Part shown: positions 1 to 13,500 of the stretch, piece by piece
Numbering within the stretch: the stretch's first letter is position 1
Layout of the letters: every line of letters starts with the position of its first letter
Assembly (NCBI GenBank): GCA_025617745.1
Contig: CM046869.1
Span: 5,604,244-5,668,243, forward strand
Reading direction: 5' to 3'
DNA length: 64,000 nt
Origin: Heliocidaris erythrogramma
Lineage: Eukaryota; Echinodermata; Echinoidea; Camarodonta; Echinometridae
Position numbers and translations under genes: made by a program
Notes under the pieces: generated by a model
What the model saw: the letters and a program-made list of their open reading frames with translations, nothing else
Databases searched by the model: none
What the model was told of the DNA's origin: nothing

Positions 1-1400
1 CACAACAACAAGCAGATTTTCCAGTTTACCCATGGAAGTCTGTAGATTTCAGATGATCTTGCTAGCCCTGTTACATGTATGTAATCCCATTCCAACATCT
101 TGATCATGATTGATGACCAACATGCAGCAGCAGGTATGTCCCTGTTTATTTACATAGTGGATTACTGAAGCCAAGACAATGCAGTTCCACTATTGGCCAT
201 CTCCCTAGCACTTTTCCATGATAACTTAGACCTCATTTCATAATGACACTGGTTTTGTGGAACTGCTTTAGTGCATGTTGCAGATACATGTAGTTAACTT
301 TCTTTCTTTAAAACTGATGTGAATCATTCAGGGCATTTTCATGATATGTTCAAACTTTTGATCAGGTCTGGTTCATTAAGTTTTCTTTGCCTCAAAGCTT
401 GAGACGTGCTCTACTTTGTTGTATGTTGTTGTGGTACTCTAAGCATTATATTCCATGCATTGTAGTATAGTTGTTAGATCACTAAAACCTGCAAAAAAGA
501 ACTTAGATGTGTTACTATTTAACATTTGGTAGTAGTACTGAGCTGTTAGTTTTGTCTTTTTTATGCCAAATGTTTTTTTGAAAGAAAGAAGTGAAGATAT
601 GGTTCACTTCACAAGGGTGTCATGTCCGTTACGCTAGCATATTAATACTATCTGAGAAATATTAGCCTATAAAGGAGAAAACACCATAGCATCAACTAAT
701 AATTTGTTCTGTTTTGGTATGGAGGGTAGTATTAACTAAAATGTATCATAAATTGTAGCTAGCTGGTGCAGAAGCAAGTTTGCTTTATTTTTTATATCTT
801 GTGTAAACATTGAAAAACCAACCCTTCTAAAATTACAGAAATATATGAGATAGTACAGAATACCAGTTATGATGTGTGTCCCTATCTTTCAACCTTACTA
901 TATGAACAATAAAATATCTGCCATATCTCGTAATAAAACAAATATGTCCGCTCACAAAAAGTGGACAAAACTGTCATGTCCGTTACGCTCAATGCGTCAT
1001 GTCCGTTACGCTACATTCTGAGCTATAAAAAAAGAATGCAATGTAAAACTAATCTCAAACATGAATTTATGATTACAGCATGACTTTAAGTTTTAATTAA
1101 TACCCAAACCAGGTTCATTCTATCCCAAAACTCACAGGAATTTTCATAATAAAAAGTAGGTTAAAAAGCCTTGTCCATTTTGTGTCATGTCCGTTACGCT
1201 CACAACGAGTGCATTTTCTCCACGACCGTTCAATAAAATGATGTGAAATTTCATGAGTATATCCCTGATAGTCAAATGTGTCTGATAAACTCAATAAAAA
1301 TTGTTTGGAGACTGCCAATTCTATTGTGTGATGTTTTGAATTACAAAAAACTGTCTGAATGTCATGTCCGTTACGCTGGAATTGACCACATGCTGATGCC
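1..1400. repeat. Repeat copy A with five exact 17-bp motifs
   Basis: GTCATGTCCGTTACGCT occurs exactly at 619, 973, 996, 1184 and 1361 (start positions, same orientation). Flanks of several copies (AGTGGACAAA before the motif, CTGAATG before the last copy, GGAA(T/C)TG after it) also occur beside the related motifs at 14945-15677. The block is therefore one member of an interspersed family. The left edge is probably outside the window. Sequence between motifs is AT-rich and encodes nothing recognisable. Confidence 0.7.
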
Positions 1401-1440
1401 TGGCTTGCTTTTCGCTGAAACTACATATATTTTAAATTGA

Positions 1441-2035
1441 AGAAGTAAACTAAAACTTCAACTATGGATTGATTGCATTACTTACGTTAAATTTGGTTAA
1501 CCAACCTACAACTTACCCAAATTTCCAAAACAATGATTTATCATGTTTATTGCGTCTGCCCACAGTTAGCCAGGACTCCGACTAGCTTTGTGAGTGTAAA
1601 AGAAAAAAAATTTGGCTATACGCCTTTTACATCACAAAGCTAGGTGTTTTTTCCGCCAATCTAATTGCGCACGGGTTAACAGGACATGGAAAATGCCCTG
1701 AAATAACACTTTCCTGATAACTCCTGCGACCGACAGGTCCTTCAGGCTTCACCACAGCATCTCCTAGGGAAACTTTTGGAATGATTATTTGTTTATGATT
1801 ATACATATTTTACAAAAGAATACAAAAAAAAACATAAAAATTTCAGAGAACTCACAAGTGTTTGTGTCCATGCCTCCACTTGTCATGCAGATTTAAAATG
1901 GCAGCTGCGTGCGATTATTGAAACTATACGTTGCCAACAGCGCACGCAGTCGCTCGGGATTGGATTTCAATACATGTACATCCAACAAAGCAATCACAAT
2001 ATCATGAATATTGACTTTTGCCAGCCATGCCAGCC
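1441..2035. other. AT-rich DNA, no feature recognised
   Basis: No convincing exon, RNA gene or terminal repeat was seen. It sits between the 17-bp-motif repeat and a LINE tail. Confidence 0.4.
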
Positions 2036-2290
2036 AGACCACTTCTTCACAGTGCACTCAACCCGCGGAACTGGAGGTCAATCGTTGAGAATCTTCAAGC
2101 AACGATACAGGCTCAACCTAAGAGGGCACTTCTTTAGTCAAAGAGTTAATAATGATTGGAACAATCTTCCCCAGTCAGTGGTCACTGCACCTAATTTGAA
2201 TACATTCAAAAGATGACTGGACAATCATTGGTCCAAACTAAAGTATTTGGCACGTGATCCAACTCTCTCTAGCGTGCCCTTAAAGTAGTT
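2036..2290 (+). pseudogene. Decayed LINE reverse-transcriptase C-terminal tail
   Basis: The + frame reads HSTRGTGGQSLRIFKQRYRL, then NLRGHFFSQRVNNDWNNLPQ and SVVTAPNLNTFKR, a TGA, then LDNHWSK. This F-SQR-V-x-WN-LP-x-VV-A-x-x-x-x-FK-x-LD-W pattern is typical of the extreme C-terminus of jockey/CR1-type non-LTR retrotransposon polymerases. An in-frame stop and the absence of upstream RT motifs mark a dead 5'-truncated fragment. Confidence 0.7.
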
Positions 2291-2330
2291 GTGTCTGTTA
2301 ACCCCTAAGAAGAAGTGACCGGAAGACTAA

Positions 2331-5300
2331 CAGTAGGGTGTACGAATGCGCCACTCATAGCTACATTCCTATACTTCGTGTGTATAATGTAGGCAGTCAT
2401 ACACCTCAACTTTTTAAAACACCACTGCACAAAAGTCACAAACATTCACTCAAAATCGGCATTTAATTTACAAAAACCGACCACTAAATATCCAAGAAAT
2501 ACAATAAATTCAACTCACCGATGTTGGAAAAGATATTTCCAAAAATCAAATCTGTAATTTACTGTTGATTCTCGCGGAACGAGCTATCGGAGTCATTGTG
2601 TACATTTCCTGGTCGCCGCGGGCACTGACATCTCCCCCAAAGATTTTTGTCCTTAAAAATTCGGTCCCTATGTGGCATACACGGAAAGTCCCGATTTTCT
2701 GTGTGCGCGATCGTAAAGATCGATGTGCGCTTGCGATCCCGAGTTTCTTCGTGGACAAAAATTTTATTGGCCGATTTTAGTCTAAGACATCGGCAGTATG
2801 TTAACAACACGCGATCGCGAAACAAATCGGCGGGGATTTCTCCCGTTTTGGACAAGATTTTGACTTTAGATTTTGCTGAAAATATCAAAAGTTCTTTGAT
2901 ATTTGGCCATTTGAGGTAGGAGTGAGATTTTTAAGGGCTGAATTTGAAAGCAAGTATTTAAAATATTTATCTTATTTTTTCCCCCATACCTTTAGTACAT
3001 GCGACAGAAAATACCAACTATTTTACAGAAATGTACCCGTGAGTGGAATGCGCCACGTTTTGCCTTTTGCACTCGCGTACAAAAAACTAGCTCCACAAAA
3101 ACTGACATGCCTTTAAACATTTTGTTGTAGAATCATGCAGCACATTTTATTTAAAAAAATGACTAACAAATCAAAAAAGCTTTTTTTTTCAAAACTTTTT
3201 CACATACAGATGATATTTGAGTAAAGTAAAGTGATTTGGGGGGGGGGGGGGTGATTGAAAACCACCAATGCGTCCTGTTTTTGATCAGCACCGCGATCTC
3301 CACACACACAAATCCAATGCGTCGCGTAGGTCCTCATAACTCGTCACGGTTTTGGGATAAAATTCAACTTTAAAGCACTTCTGACAAATGTTCCCATTAT
3401 CAAATTATCATACTGTATGTGGTACCAAAAGAAAGAGAATTTTGTGCTCAAAGCCGATAGGGGTCCATTAAATCACTACAACTACATTGTATGTCAGCGA
3501 GGCGTTTAAAAGAGATCTTCAAATTCCCATATCCCAATATCAAAGTCATGGACCCCAGACTCATTTTAGTATATCGATCATGCCAAATCCGATTATGATG
3601 TTCCTTTTTCGCTTATCCCTGAAGATCATGTTGTAAAATGTACTTGAAAATACCCTTAGCTACTCAGCAAAAATTATAGGTGGGGCTTTAATAATTCATG
3701 ATGCCATAGCTACATGCGTGGGCTCTGGCGTGAAAAGGAAAGGTTGCAAGACCTTTGCCGCGTGTGCTGTGCATGTAACCTATGCTGTTTTCAGTGCAAC
3801 ACAGCTCATAACTTCCATTGAGAACGTGTTATTTTCATACATTCCAAGCCCATCGTATATATTCACCCATATTTGTTTTTGATTCTGTGTTATTATTTCA
3901 ATTGATTTTGTGATTGAAAATTACTGTATTGATGTTAAATATTTTATTATTGAAAAAAAACATGGACAAGGTACAATTTATTCACATGATGAGACAAAAA
4001 AACCATTACCAACAGTTGACAAACACAGAGTCATAAATGAGGCTACACAATTTTGCCGTCATGGCCATGCATGGTAAACAAACACATACATGTGCACAGC
4101 TAGCTAGCTAGCTATACACACTATAAAACTGCGCAGGTCCGAGGCATGCCAGCGAGCTTACATCAAAAAGACAAATGAAATTGAGAAATTTGGCTGCTGT
4201 AGGCAAGGTTTAACTTCTCCCATAAGAATAAAAATATAGGTTTAGGTGGGTCTGTTATTCCTAAAACTCTTTGGGGATGCAATCTTGTTGAAATCTAGTA
4301 ATGATACGATCATTAAATTTTTTTTACTACCGGTATACCCAGACGTTGTAATTACGGACAGGTTGTTAATCTGGACAGGTGATTTTTTAACAGTAAATCA
4401 AACAACTTTTCATGCAAATTGTCACCAATCTTTTACAGGATAGGCTTAAAATCATGTGAATTCCAAATATTCACTTGTTTGAGTGTTACTTGGTGCATGT
4501 TTTTCGTAAAATCTGACGGCAAAATTGACAGGCTAATTTTTGTTATATGTCCGGAAATGCAACCCCCCCCCCAATCTGACTGGTCAACGAAACAAGCAGC
4601 TACATACATGTACATTCATCATGCATGTGACAAGATCGTGCCTGTGTATTTGTGTGTTCTCAAATAAATGACAGATTGAATGACTCTGGCCTGTGTGCTT
4701 CTGTGAGTGAGAGCGTACAGCTGAGGGACAAAAGCGCAGCCGCTGCAACTTCTGCAGCATCACCAAGTGCAGCTGGCTGGCACTGAGCTCACATGAAGCA
4801 CACGGGTACCCAGCCTTGGCCCATCAAGAATGTGGGGCTTTCCGCAGAGCTGGTGCCCAGCGAGGTCTGCCATAGACAAGGCACGCAATTTCATCATGGT
4901 TGCGCGCTCTCTCCGGCTCTCTCCAAGGAACAAAATTTGAGAATCTGTGACCCCAAAAGCGTACACGGAGGGGTCCATGGGGTCACAAGAATGTGATTAG
5001 CATATCACGCGCTACAGTATTCTTAGCAACACGCGCATACTGAGGGAAGATAAACGCTAGACTTCAACACTCCCATTATTTAATGTTGACAAGCGAACAG
5101 TGACCATATTTTCAAGTCATTTTGACAATGTTTGGCAGAAAAATGACCAAACTGTGTTTGGCTATAACAGAGATGCCAAGTTCAAAAAAATTTTATGCGT
5201 GAGATTTTCATGACTCAGCGCGCGCCGTATCGACGCACGATCCATGGCCATTGGTAGGCCTACGTACAAGAACCATGCGATGCGCGCGCGCGATTCATCG

Positions 5301-6570
5301 TACTAATACAGTATATCATGTACGTACCGTGTACGTAGTAGCTGATATGTACATTCATTTGCTGCAGTGCGCTCTCGATTCGTCGCACGTGCCAGGCTAG
5401 ATGGCTCGTGCGAAGGCGGTCGGCCAGTGCGTAGTCTAGCAAATAATGCTACTTTTTTTTTTTTCCCCTGCCGGGTCCCGATGCGTGAGAAAAAAACGTA
5501 GCTCTGCTATAATTCAGCATTAAAATGAAATTACTCTTTGAAATTTGAAATCCCGGGTCATTTATTTTTTTCCTTTTAAATGAATCTAAATATTTAGTCC
5601 AATTCTACTCTATTCAGAAGATAACATTTTACCCCGGACACCCTACTGACAGGAGTACCTTCTCTTTCGTATAATGCTGATGTAAAATTGGAGGCTTAAC
5701 ATATATTTTCAATTAATTTTGTACATTGTTTTTAGCGACATTGAAAGTTTAGTGACACAGAAGCATGGGGTCTGGTCGGGCTAGTTGTAGACCAAATGCT
5801 TCAATCGCTCTGAGCATGCTGAGACTATGTCTCGCTCCACTGACCTCCAGGAAAAGCTGAAAAATGTCAGTAATATTAAAGATTTCCCCATAACAGACGG
5901 TTATTTCTGTCTGGTCTGGTCTGGTCTAGATCTAACATTAATACTTTCAGTTAAATTTTTAAATTTTGCATGTGACAAACAAAGTTTGCAGATGCTAAAA
6001 TAAATATTGATGGGCGTGATGGTGAGGTGACCATATTTCGCACACATTTAAACAACTTTCAGGAATGTGATATTCGATCATGTCGATTCTTGATTTCTCA
6101 TATTCTACAATAATTTTTTTACGTAGACTCGTACTGATTGGAAAGCAAAATTCTGGAATAAAAGTGGTTCCAACAAGAAAATTAATCGACCAAGAATTTA
6201 ATTCAGAGATATCGCGATCTCAAAATCCGGTGTCTAATCTCAACGCACTGGAACTGAAAAAGGACATAATAAAAACCATGGGACCTAAGTTAGGGCACGT
6301 GAGTTTACATCTGAGTTATCCAACATGGGCTAGTACTCGGTCCAAGGAGTGCTAGTAGACCTATTTGGTAGAAAGAGCTTACCTTCTTAATTCGTAGTGA
6401 CGTTTCTCTAGCCCACCTTCGGAGGGCATACAGTGTATGATCAGATCTCTTCTTCGAGACCTCTGCATTTAGCACCATTGGAGATTTTGTCAGAGCTATC
6501 CACTACTGCTCCACTACTGCACCACCATGTAAGATCCTAGGAATCCCCCAAAGTGTAGCAAATGAATCTG
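2331..6570. other. Region without recognisable gene upstream of ATF6
   Basis: Short open frames only, none with a recognisable domain. Contains a poly-G run near 3238-3251, an AGCT microsatellite near 4100-4113 and GC-richer patches near 2570-2860 and 5215-5300. The missing first exon(s) and promoter of ATF6 could be here, but I could not identify them. No TATA box with a matching first exon was convincing. Confidence 0.4.
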
Positions 6571-6576
6571 TCTACC

Positions 6577-6612
6577 TGCCTGATCCCTGCCTGATCCCTG
6601 CCTGATCCCTCT
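6577..6612 (+). repeat. 12-bp tandem repeat (CTGCCTGATCCC)
   Basis: Three back-to-back copies of the 12-mer, directly before a 93-bp imperfect duplication. Confidence 0.8.
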
Positions 6613-6613
6613 C

Positions 6614-6798
6614 TACTCCCAAATGGAGCTAAACAGCTTCCTTCTATTAGATCAACCCTGATCCCCCCAAATCAATTCTAGAAGAGGACCCTTCTCCATC
6701 CCTCTCCACTCCCAAATGGAGCTAAACAGCCTCCCGCTAGTAGATCAACTCTCCAATCTTCTTCCAAATCAATTTGAGAAGAGGACCCTTCTCCATGC
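6614..6798 (+). repeat. Imperfect tandem duplication, period 93 bp
   Basis: CTCCCAAATGGAGCTAAACA recurs 93 bp apart and is followed in both copies by matching text (TAGATCAAC, CAAATCAATT, GAAGAGGACCCTTCTCCAT). The second copy leads into the LINE-like open frame at 6716, so part of a retrotransposon was duplicated after insertion. Confidence 0.8.
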
Positions 6799-7117
6799 AA
6801 TCATCTCACAGGTACCCCTCATTAAGGCTTGGGACAAAATCCTCTGGAAGTACGAGTTACCTGATCTCCCAAACCTAATGGAATTACCTATCCCCTACCC
6901 CAAATGGAAATCACTGGTTAAGAAGCTTGTCCACCAAGTAGTGCTCAGTGAGGTTTCTGAGGCCATATGTACCAAAGCTACATGTACACTCTCTCTATGG
7001 AATGTTCTGGATCAACTCCCATCTTCTTCATCACTATTCTCCCCTAATTCTAGCACCTCACCTAGGCAAGGCACTGATTGCCAGATCCCAGCTCTTGACT
7101 CAAATTTACAAATTTAA
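6716..7117 (+). pseudogene. LINE ORF2 C-terminal fragment (probable)
   Basis: A 133-codon open stretch contains FEKRTLLHAIISQ, a Trp/Leu block (ILWKYELPDLPNLMEL), KWKSLVKKLVHQVVLSEVSE and SLWNVL. The order 'small helical block, Y-LP...L, (P/S)-x-WK-x-LVKK-I-x-W/E' is seen after the RT domain in several invertebrate LINEs. No RT or zinc-knuckle motif remains, so the call rests on a pattern. A lineage-specific exon is the alternative, but no splice sites of the right phase were seen. Confidence 0.4.
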
Positions 7118-7457
7118 TCCTGAATAAATTTATTTCTCTATCAGATTTTCTTCCCAGTCTTGGTGATTTCTATCTCATTATTCTTCTTTTGCTAACTTCT
7201 ACTTGATTCCAGGTTGACAAATAGAAACAGTTCTTAGATCAGATTATTTTTAATATTGAACAGATGACAACCACCATCAAACGAGACAACAAATTAGTAA
7301 AATGTTTCACATGTGTACAATCCAATTAACTTATGATGCATTCAGAAAACTTTGCATATTGTCTGAAGTTTGTTGCCAGATCCTAAAATAAAGTAAGACC
7401 AATGATATACATGTAGGTTGTTGACCAAAATTTAACTTAAAATAAATATTTTTGCAG

Positions 7458-7555
7458 GTGATCCAGGGTTCTACAATGGAAATCATGTACAAGATTTATC
7501 AGAAGATTTAAGTGTTGCTGAAGAAATAGCTTTTAATACTGGACTGGATGAGGAG
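7458..7555 (+). CDS. ATF6: ATF6 exon: N-terminal acidic region
   Basis: The exon follows TTTTGCAG and ends before GTAAGT. It needs one base from an upstream exon to complete its first codon, then reads 32 codons with no stop ([11 protein letters not shown]...TGLDEE). The D/E-rich composition fits the N-terminal transactivation region. No upstream exon ending in the right phase could be recognised in 1-7457. Confidence 0.75.
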
Positions 7556-10500
7556 GTAAGTAACACTGTATGTAAATATGATTTTTTTTTCTTCCAAATC
7601 AGCTCTTCCTGGATTTCATGTAAAATTCTTTTATGGGGTGGGTAATTTCTTTTTAGTTTTGGTCTCATCAATGTTAACTGCCCAGTTTTTAGCAATGGTT
7701 GAATGGAAATAAAAAAGCCCAAGATGTTAGATATATATAATATTTGTGATATTTTACAATTGCTGTATACATGTATGTAGACAACAAAGGCAGGACTTTC
7801 TGGTTGCCCAAGAGGATTTGAATAGGTCAGTGGCGCCAGGGCAACTGCTCTTTTTGAGCTAACCCTAGCTCACTGTTGTGATTACATTTATCTCAGTTGA
7901 AATTGAATGAGGATAAAAGTAATATTGTAAATTTTTTTAATGATTTTCTTTCATTTTATTTTATATTTTTTTTGCAGGATGCTCTGTCTCGATCAAGTGA
8001 CTTTTTATCCAATAGCTCCTTTACAGGGGGCTTGACCTGCGATGACCTTAATATTGACTTGACTAAAACCTGGCTTGGCATAACCGATGAGGAACACCAC
8101 TCAGATGGTAAGTTCAATCAAGAAAGATGATTTTAAACAGTGTTCTGAATAAACCTATTACCTGCTATATAAAGTCTACATGGAAATCTGAGAATGTAGT
8201 AATCAATGGGTTCATCAGCCTTAGCTTCTCGCATTGAGCCCACTGCACACTATACCATCGACTACGATCCAATTTTGGAAATTAATTGCAAAGCATTATA
8301 TACAGAGTGGCTAGTTTGCAGGAAATTTTGAAAAGAAAAGCAGTATTTCAGGGGGGAAAAAGCACAATATGCTTGAGAAGAAGGCAACAAAGCTTTTGAC
8401 TTTCTTAATGTGATATTTGATTCATTTAAACAGCTTAAGGTGGGCTTTTGACCTCAGATACCAGGAAACTTTGTGTGTTAATGATGTAGTTCAGGAAATT
8501 CTTACAAGTTCAACTACATGTAGCATCTCTGAATATAGGCATTTTAACAAGTGAAAGCTATCCGATTCAGGTTCTGAACAATAAAAATGAATACTCAACA
8601 TAAGAATTTGGTGTGATAAGGGCCAAATCAGTTTCAAATCGTAGACAATTGCAGGACTGCTCTGATGTCTCTATGATTTAGAGCCGATTTGGCCTTTCCT
8701 GCGACTAGAAGGCTCATAATTTAGGGCTGTAATTTCATTTTTTTCTCTACAAACATGTAACTATTCTGAATCTCATTAGACCTGTTTACTAATTTTATGC
8801 ATACTTTTTGAACAAAAGTTTCTCTTGATGACCTGAAAGCTTGCCAGAGGCTTTCCCCGACATAGCAACAACTAATCAGGCATGTGAAATTTCCGCGTTT
8901 ACCTGAATTTCTGCGTTTTTACAATCATTTTCTCACCTTTTTATTCTCTTTCTGTGCTTTTGTAAATTTCGGAGGCAATGAAAAACCATAGATTCACGTA
9001 TCATGCTACGTGAGCAATTTGTATAAAACGCCTGGTAATAGAGACTATCAAAATCACCCAGCATGCACTTGGCGAGACTGCACTGGGCGAGTGATCGCTT
9101 TGCGCGGGGAAACTCTGGCCGGGCGACAGGGCCGGGGAGCTCGCCGAGTTGGTTAAGCATGTGGGGATTCGTGCGTGTATTGCGTTGCATGGATCCGCTG
9201 CTGGATGTGTCTTCGTTTTCGAGTGCAAGTGGGACTTCGTTTGGATATATTTTTTCTGCTTTTCTGTAACTTTTTTTACTGATGTTAACTTCACAAAAAT
9301 GAAACAGAGCCACAAGAAGAAGGTGTTAAAGAGACTAGGAAAGAGAAAAATTGTGTAGTCTGTATCAAAATAAACAATGAATTACATGTAATCTAGAATT
9401 GTGAACGTGAATAGCATATGTGAATAAGTAATATCTGTGTATGTTTGCGTTCTAGGGTGCATATTTGTCAGTGTCTCAATTACTATAGAAATTTGTGGTC
9501 TATCATAACACACCTATCCAGAAACAGTTTTTCCTAATTCCTATGCCTGAATTTCCTCTCTTGGTATGCACCATATTAAATAATTTCCAAATATAAAATG
9601 CAAGAGCTCCCTACCGTGGGAGGGGCGTGCCCACCGCGGCGGCCCTATACCCTACCCCTGCTCGGTCGCTCCGCTCGCTCGCTCGCATTGTTTGCTCGCT
9701 CGCATTGTTTACTTTCCTCTTTTTTTTTTTTTTTACCTCACTCACATGCCTGCTAATGTATGCAAAATGGATTCCATCTATAGAGACACCATTATGCGTA
9801 GCAGGTGCACCAAATAGTTGGTAACTAAGGATTCTGGAGAGAAACATGCATAAATTGAAATACATTAGTAAACAGGTCTATTAAACATAGAATATACATG
9901 TATATAGTGCGACATTTTCTTTCAAACTCTGATCGTAGACCAATCGTTTATTGTGCAGTGGGCTTAAGAATATCTTTTGCTATTAATAACTAATGGCCCA
10001 GTCACAATGTCGGCGATCTGTCGGGGATTAGTTTTGGCCGGGGGTCGTCGTAGAAAATAAAGAATCCTTGAACAATCCTAGCAATAATCCTAATAAAAGT
10101 GGAGCAGTCACATTGTCTGAGATTTTTTCAAGGATTTTGACCCGGTTTTGTCCAAAAATCGTGGGATTAGCCTCCGATCGCCTCCGATTGCATCGGAGGG
10201 GATCGGAGACGATATCTGCGAGCGTCTTTTCTTTTAAATTTTTTCCCCCTGGGTATATGTGGGGGAAAAGGAGGGTTTCTTGACCTCGGTCATCTGTATT
10301 TCTCCCTGTACACTGTAGCGCATCTGGTTGTACATAGAACAGTCACTTCAACAGCCTCCTGCAGCAAGAGCGTCTCAAACTTTTAGCGTTCCGGTCGGAG
10401 GCGCCCTTATATACACGGCGATTTACTACCGTCACGATTCCACCGTACGATTCGTCGGAGACGATCACAGAAAGCGTACGAATCGTCGCAGGGCGCCTCC

Positions 10501-13500
10501 GATTCAGTCGGAGGGCGCCGGAGACTACTCGCAGACATTGAATCTCAACCTGAATTTCCAATCCCACACAGAATCTTGCGACTAGTCTCAGATTATTCGG
10601 GGGACGCCTCCGATTAATCGGAGGTCATCAGAGATTATGTCTGGGATGCCCAAAATGGGTGAAAAATCATGCGAGCAATCTCAAAATTTTAAGTTCAAAG
10701 TTGGGGACCGCAACGGGTGTGGCGATGCCTAAAAAATCTGCGACAAGCCGCAGGCGTCCGGAGAGCGCCTCCGACCGGTGCAAAATCATGAGATCTGTCT
10801 CAAAATTTTGTTAAAATTTCCCGGGTTTTACCCATCGCCGACGCATCGCAACTGATTTGTGACTGGCCCATTACCACCTTTGAGATGTAAAATATGTACA
10901 ATGTATTACAGCATGCATTAATGGGTTTGTCTACAAAGTTGCTATCTTCATAGAAATTCACTGCTAATTGTAGGCCTACAAACAGGTACATGTATTAGTC
11001 TGTGTAAAGCAGACACTTTGCAATATTGGAGGTAAAAACACACTATCCAAACATACATGCTGATTCCTTGTAAGAAAAAATAAGTATTAAGTTTTGGTGT
11101 CCATCATCAATTTTTTCATGATGAAAAAATGTGACATGCACATATAAATATTTTTGGCCTACTTATTTCCAGGAATGAAATAAAAAATTGATTGCAATAA
11201 CGATAAGCAATATACTCTTTAACATCAATTGTACTTGTACATGTAATCAAAATCGAAACAGGATGGATTCGTGTAATATTTTATAGCAGACTTCGCAAAG
11301 TTGGCATCACTGACTCAGCAGGATGGTGTCCACTAATGTTGAATAGGAAGCATAGGTATTTTCAGCCAATGTTTTATTTATGGGATAGTTATAATCATAA
11401 ATCTTACTCTCCATACTACATGTACATGTATGAGGTAATTATCTTGCCAGTAATATTTGATAAATCAGAATATGATCATGCATTCTTACATGTAGGTATC
11501 ACCCAGGCAGTGTCCATGTGGTTGAATGAAGGGTTGGTAAAATCAAAACAATCCCATTAAAAATCCCACCTTTATCATAATAGATTGGTCCAGCAAAATC
11601 TTGATAAGTCACAGCGGTTGAAGTACATAGCTGGTTTAGCACCGTTTAATAGTGCAAAGATTGAAATCTCTTTGTCGAGTGACAAACTTTTAAATATTTT
11701 ATTGCATTAATATTAATATTATTTGGAAATGAAACATCTGGTTTTGTTCCACTGTGACACCATCCCAAGGATGTAGCTCCACAATAGGAGAACATATAAA
11801 ACTATGACACACTGTAACCTTAAAAAAGATAAAACTAAAGTACATGTCGTTGTGCGATTTTGAAAATTTGGCTCTCATGTCACACATTCAACTCAACTAC
11901 ATGGACAGACCGATATAAAAACAATGCTGCAAAAGAGAAAAAAATATGGAAAAATAATTGTACTTTAGTAATACTAGTTCATTTAGTTGTGTGTTGCCAA
12001 ATTGAAGATGATATTATGCATGTTCACATTTTTACACTCAGCTGTTAATTTGTGCAATGAACAAAGACGGACAAAAGATTTATTTGAAGAAAAAAACAAC
12101 AAAAAAATCCATACGGAAACATTACGAACCTGAGAAATTTGACTCTCATTGTATTATAATATACATGTATACTTCAACCAAAAATGAAAAAAGTAACATG
12201 ACTACTGTACATACATTTAATTACATGTTATGTTGAACTGTACATGTTATCAGGTTCTTTTCACTTTCCTCATTGCGCATTTATGTCTACTTGAAGTTAG
12301 GGGAAGTCCACTCTGGTATATATTAGACTTTGATAAAAGAAATAAGAATAAGAAGAAAAGATCAGCAAAACTATTAAGGTAAATCTGATAAAGAATAGAT
12401 AAATGTGTAATCATTATGTATAAAAGATATTATTGGTCAAACACAACATAACAAAGAAATACATAAGAATTAAAAAAAAAGAAATACATAAGAATTGGTC
12501 AACAAAGTGCAAAAAGAAAATCATCAATCTAAAAAAAATTGCATATTTGCATAATTAAATAAGAAAAACAATGTTATCTTGCACAATACATGATGAGACA
12601 CAAACACGCCAAGTTTGGTCTCAATCGGTCTATAAATGGCTGAGATCTCAGGCCCCCCCGGGCTATATAGAGTTAATAAAGATGCATGTATGTAACTTGT
12701 TGTGAGGGTAGAATTCCCCTTTAATATTGATCTGCTTTCTGCATGCACAGAAAATTTATTGCCACTTAAGAAAACAAAATATGAGACATGCTATTGGTCG
12801 CTATGGTGACCATACATTAGTGCTCTTGTACTAAGTGGTAAGTGTTGAAAAAATTTATAAATTGAAACATGATGGAACCATTTGCCTATTCATTGTAGTG
12901 CTCAGTTGGTGATAAATCTTTTTTTTTTTTTTTCCAAGGCCTGCCATCAGTGAAATATAGTACCTTATTGTTCACAGGAGCTTATTGCAGATTTTTAGTA
13001 GTAACACTGAATTGAATTTGCAAAAATATTTCTCTCTCTCTCTTACACACAGCTCTTTCTGCAGTTCTTTTTGAGATTTTTACAGCAAATTTGTACACCA
13101 CTCAATGTGTACTGCTTACTTCTCCTACACTAGAATTACAATGGGCCTTCACGTACATTACATGTATGTGATACTCTATTGTAAACAAAGAGCTACTGTA
13201 CACTGTACTGTTTACACTGACATGGTGGTTAGGAAACATAATGATCCTGGCTTGACAGAGAAAAATCACAAATCAATTTTTTGTTAATGTAAATATATAC
13301 ATTGTGGTAAATGATTAATTTTATACCTTATTGTTTGTTCCTTTTAATGGCACTTGAGAAGTCAACAATTTACTCCTTTCCTTATGATAACCCTCTTATT
13401 TTAGGGTTGTTCATGAATAGAATTTACATACTTTACTGAAAATATACATTGACTAAAGCTAACTAAGAGCAATGTATATTTTCAATAAAAGTATACATAT

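Noticed and set aside
8933-9358. Overlapping open frames on both strands in a GC-richer intronic patch
   Set aside because: No recognisable domain, no fitting splice sites, and frames on both strands coincide with raised GC content.
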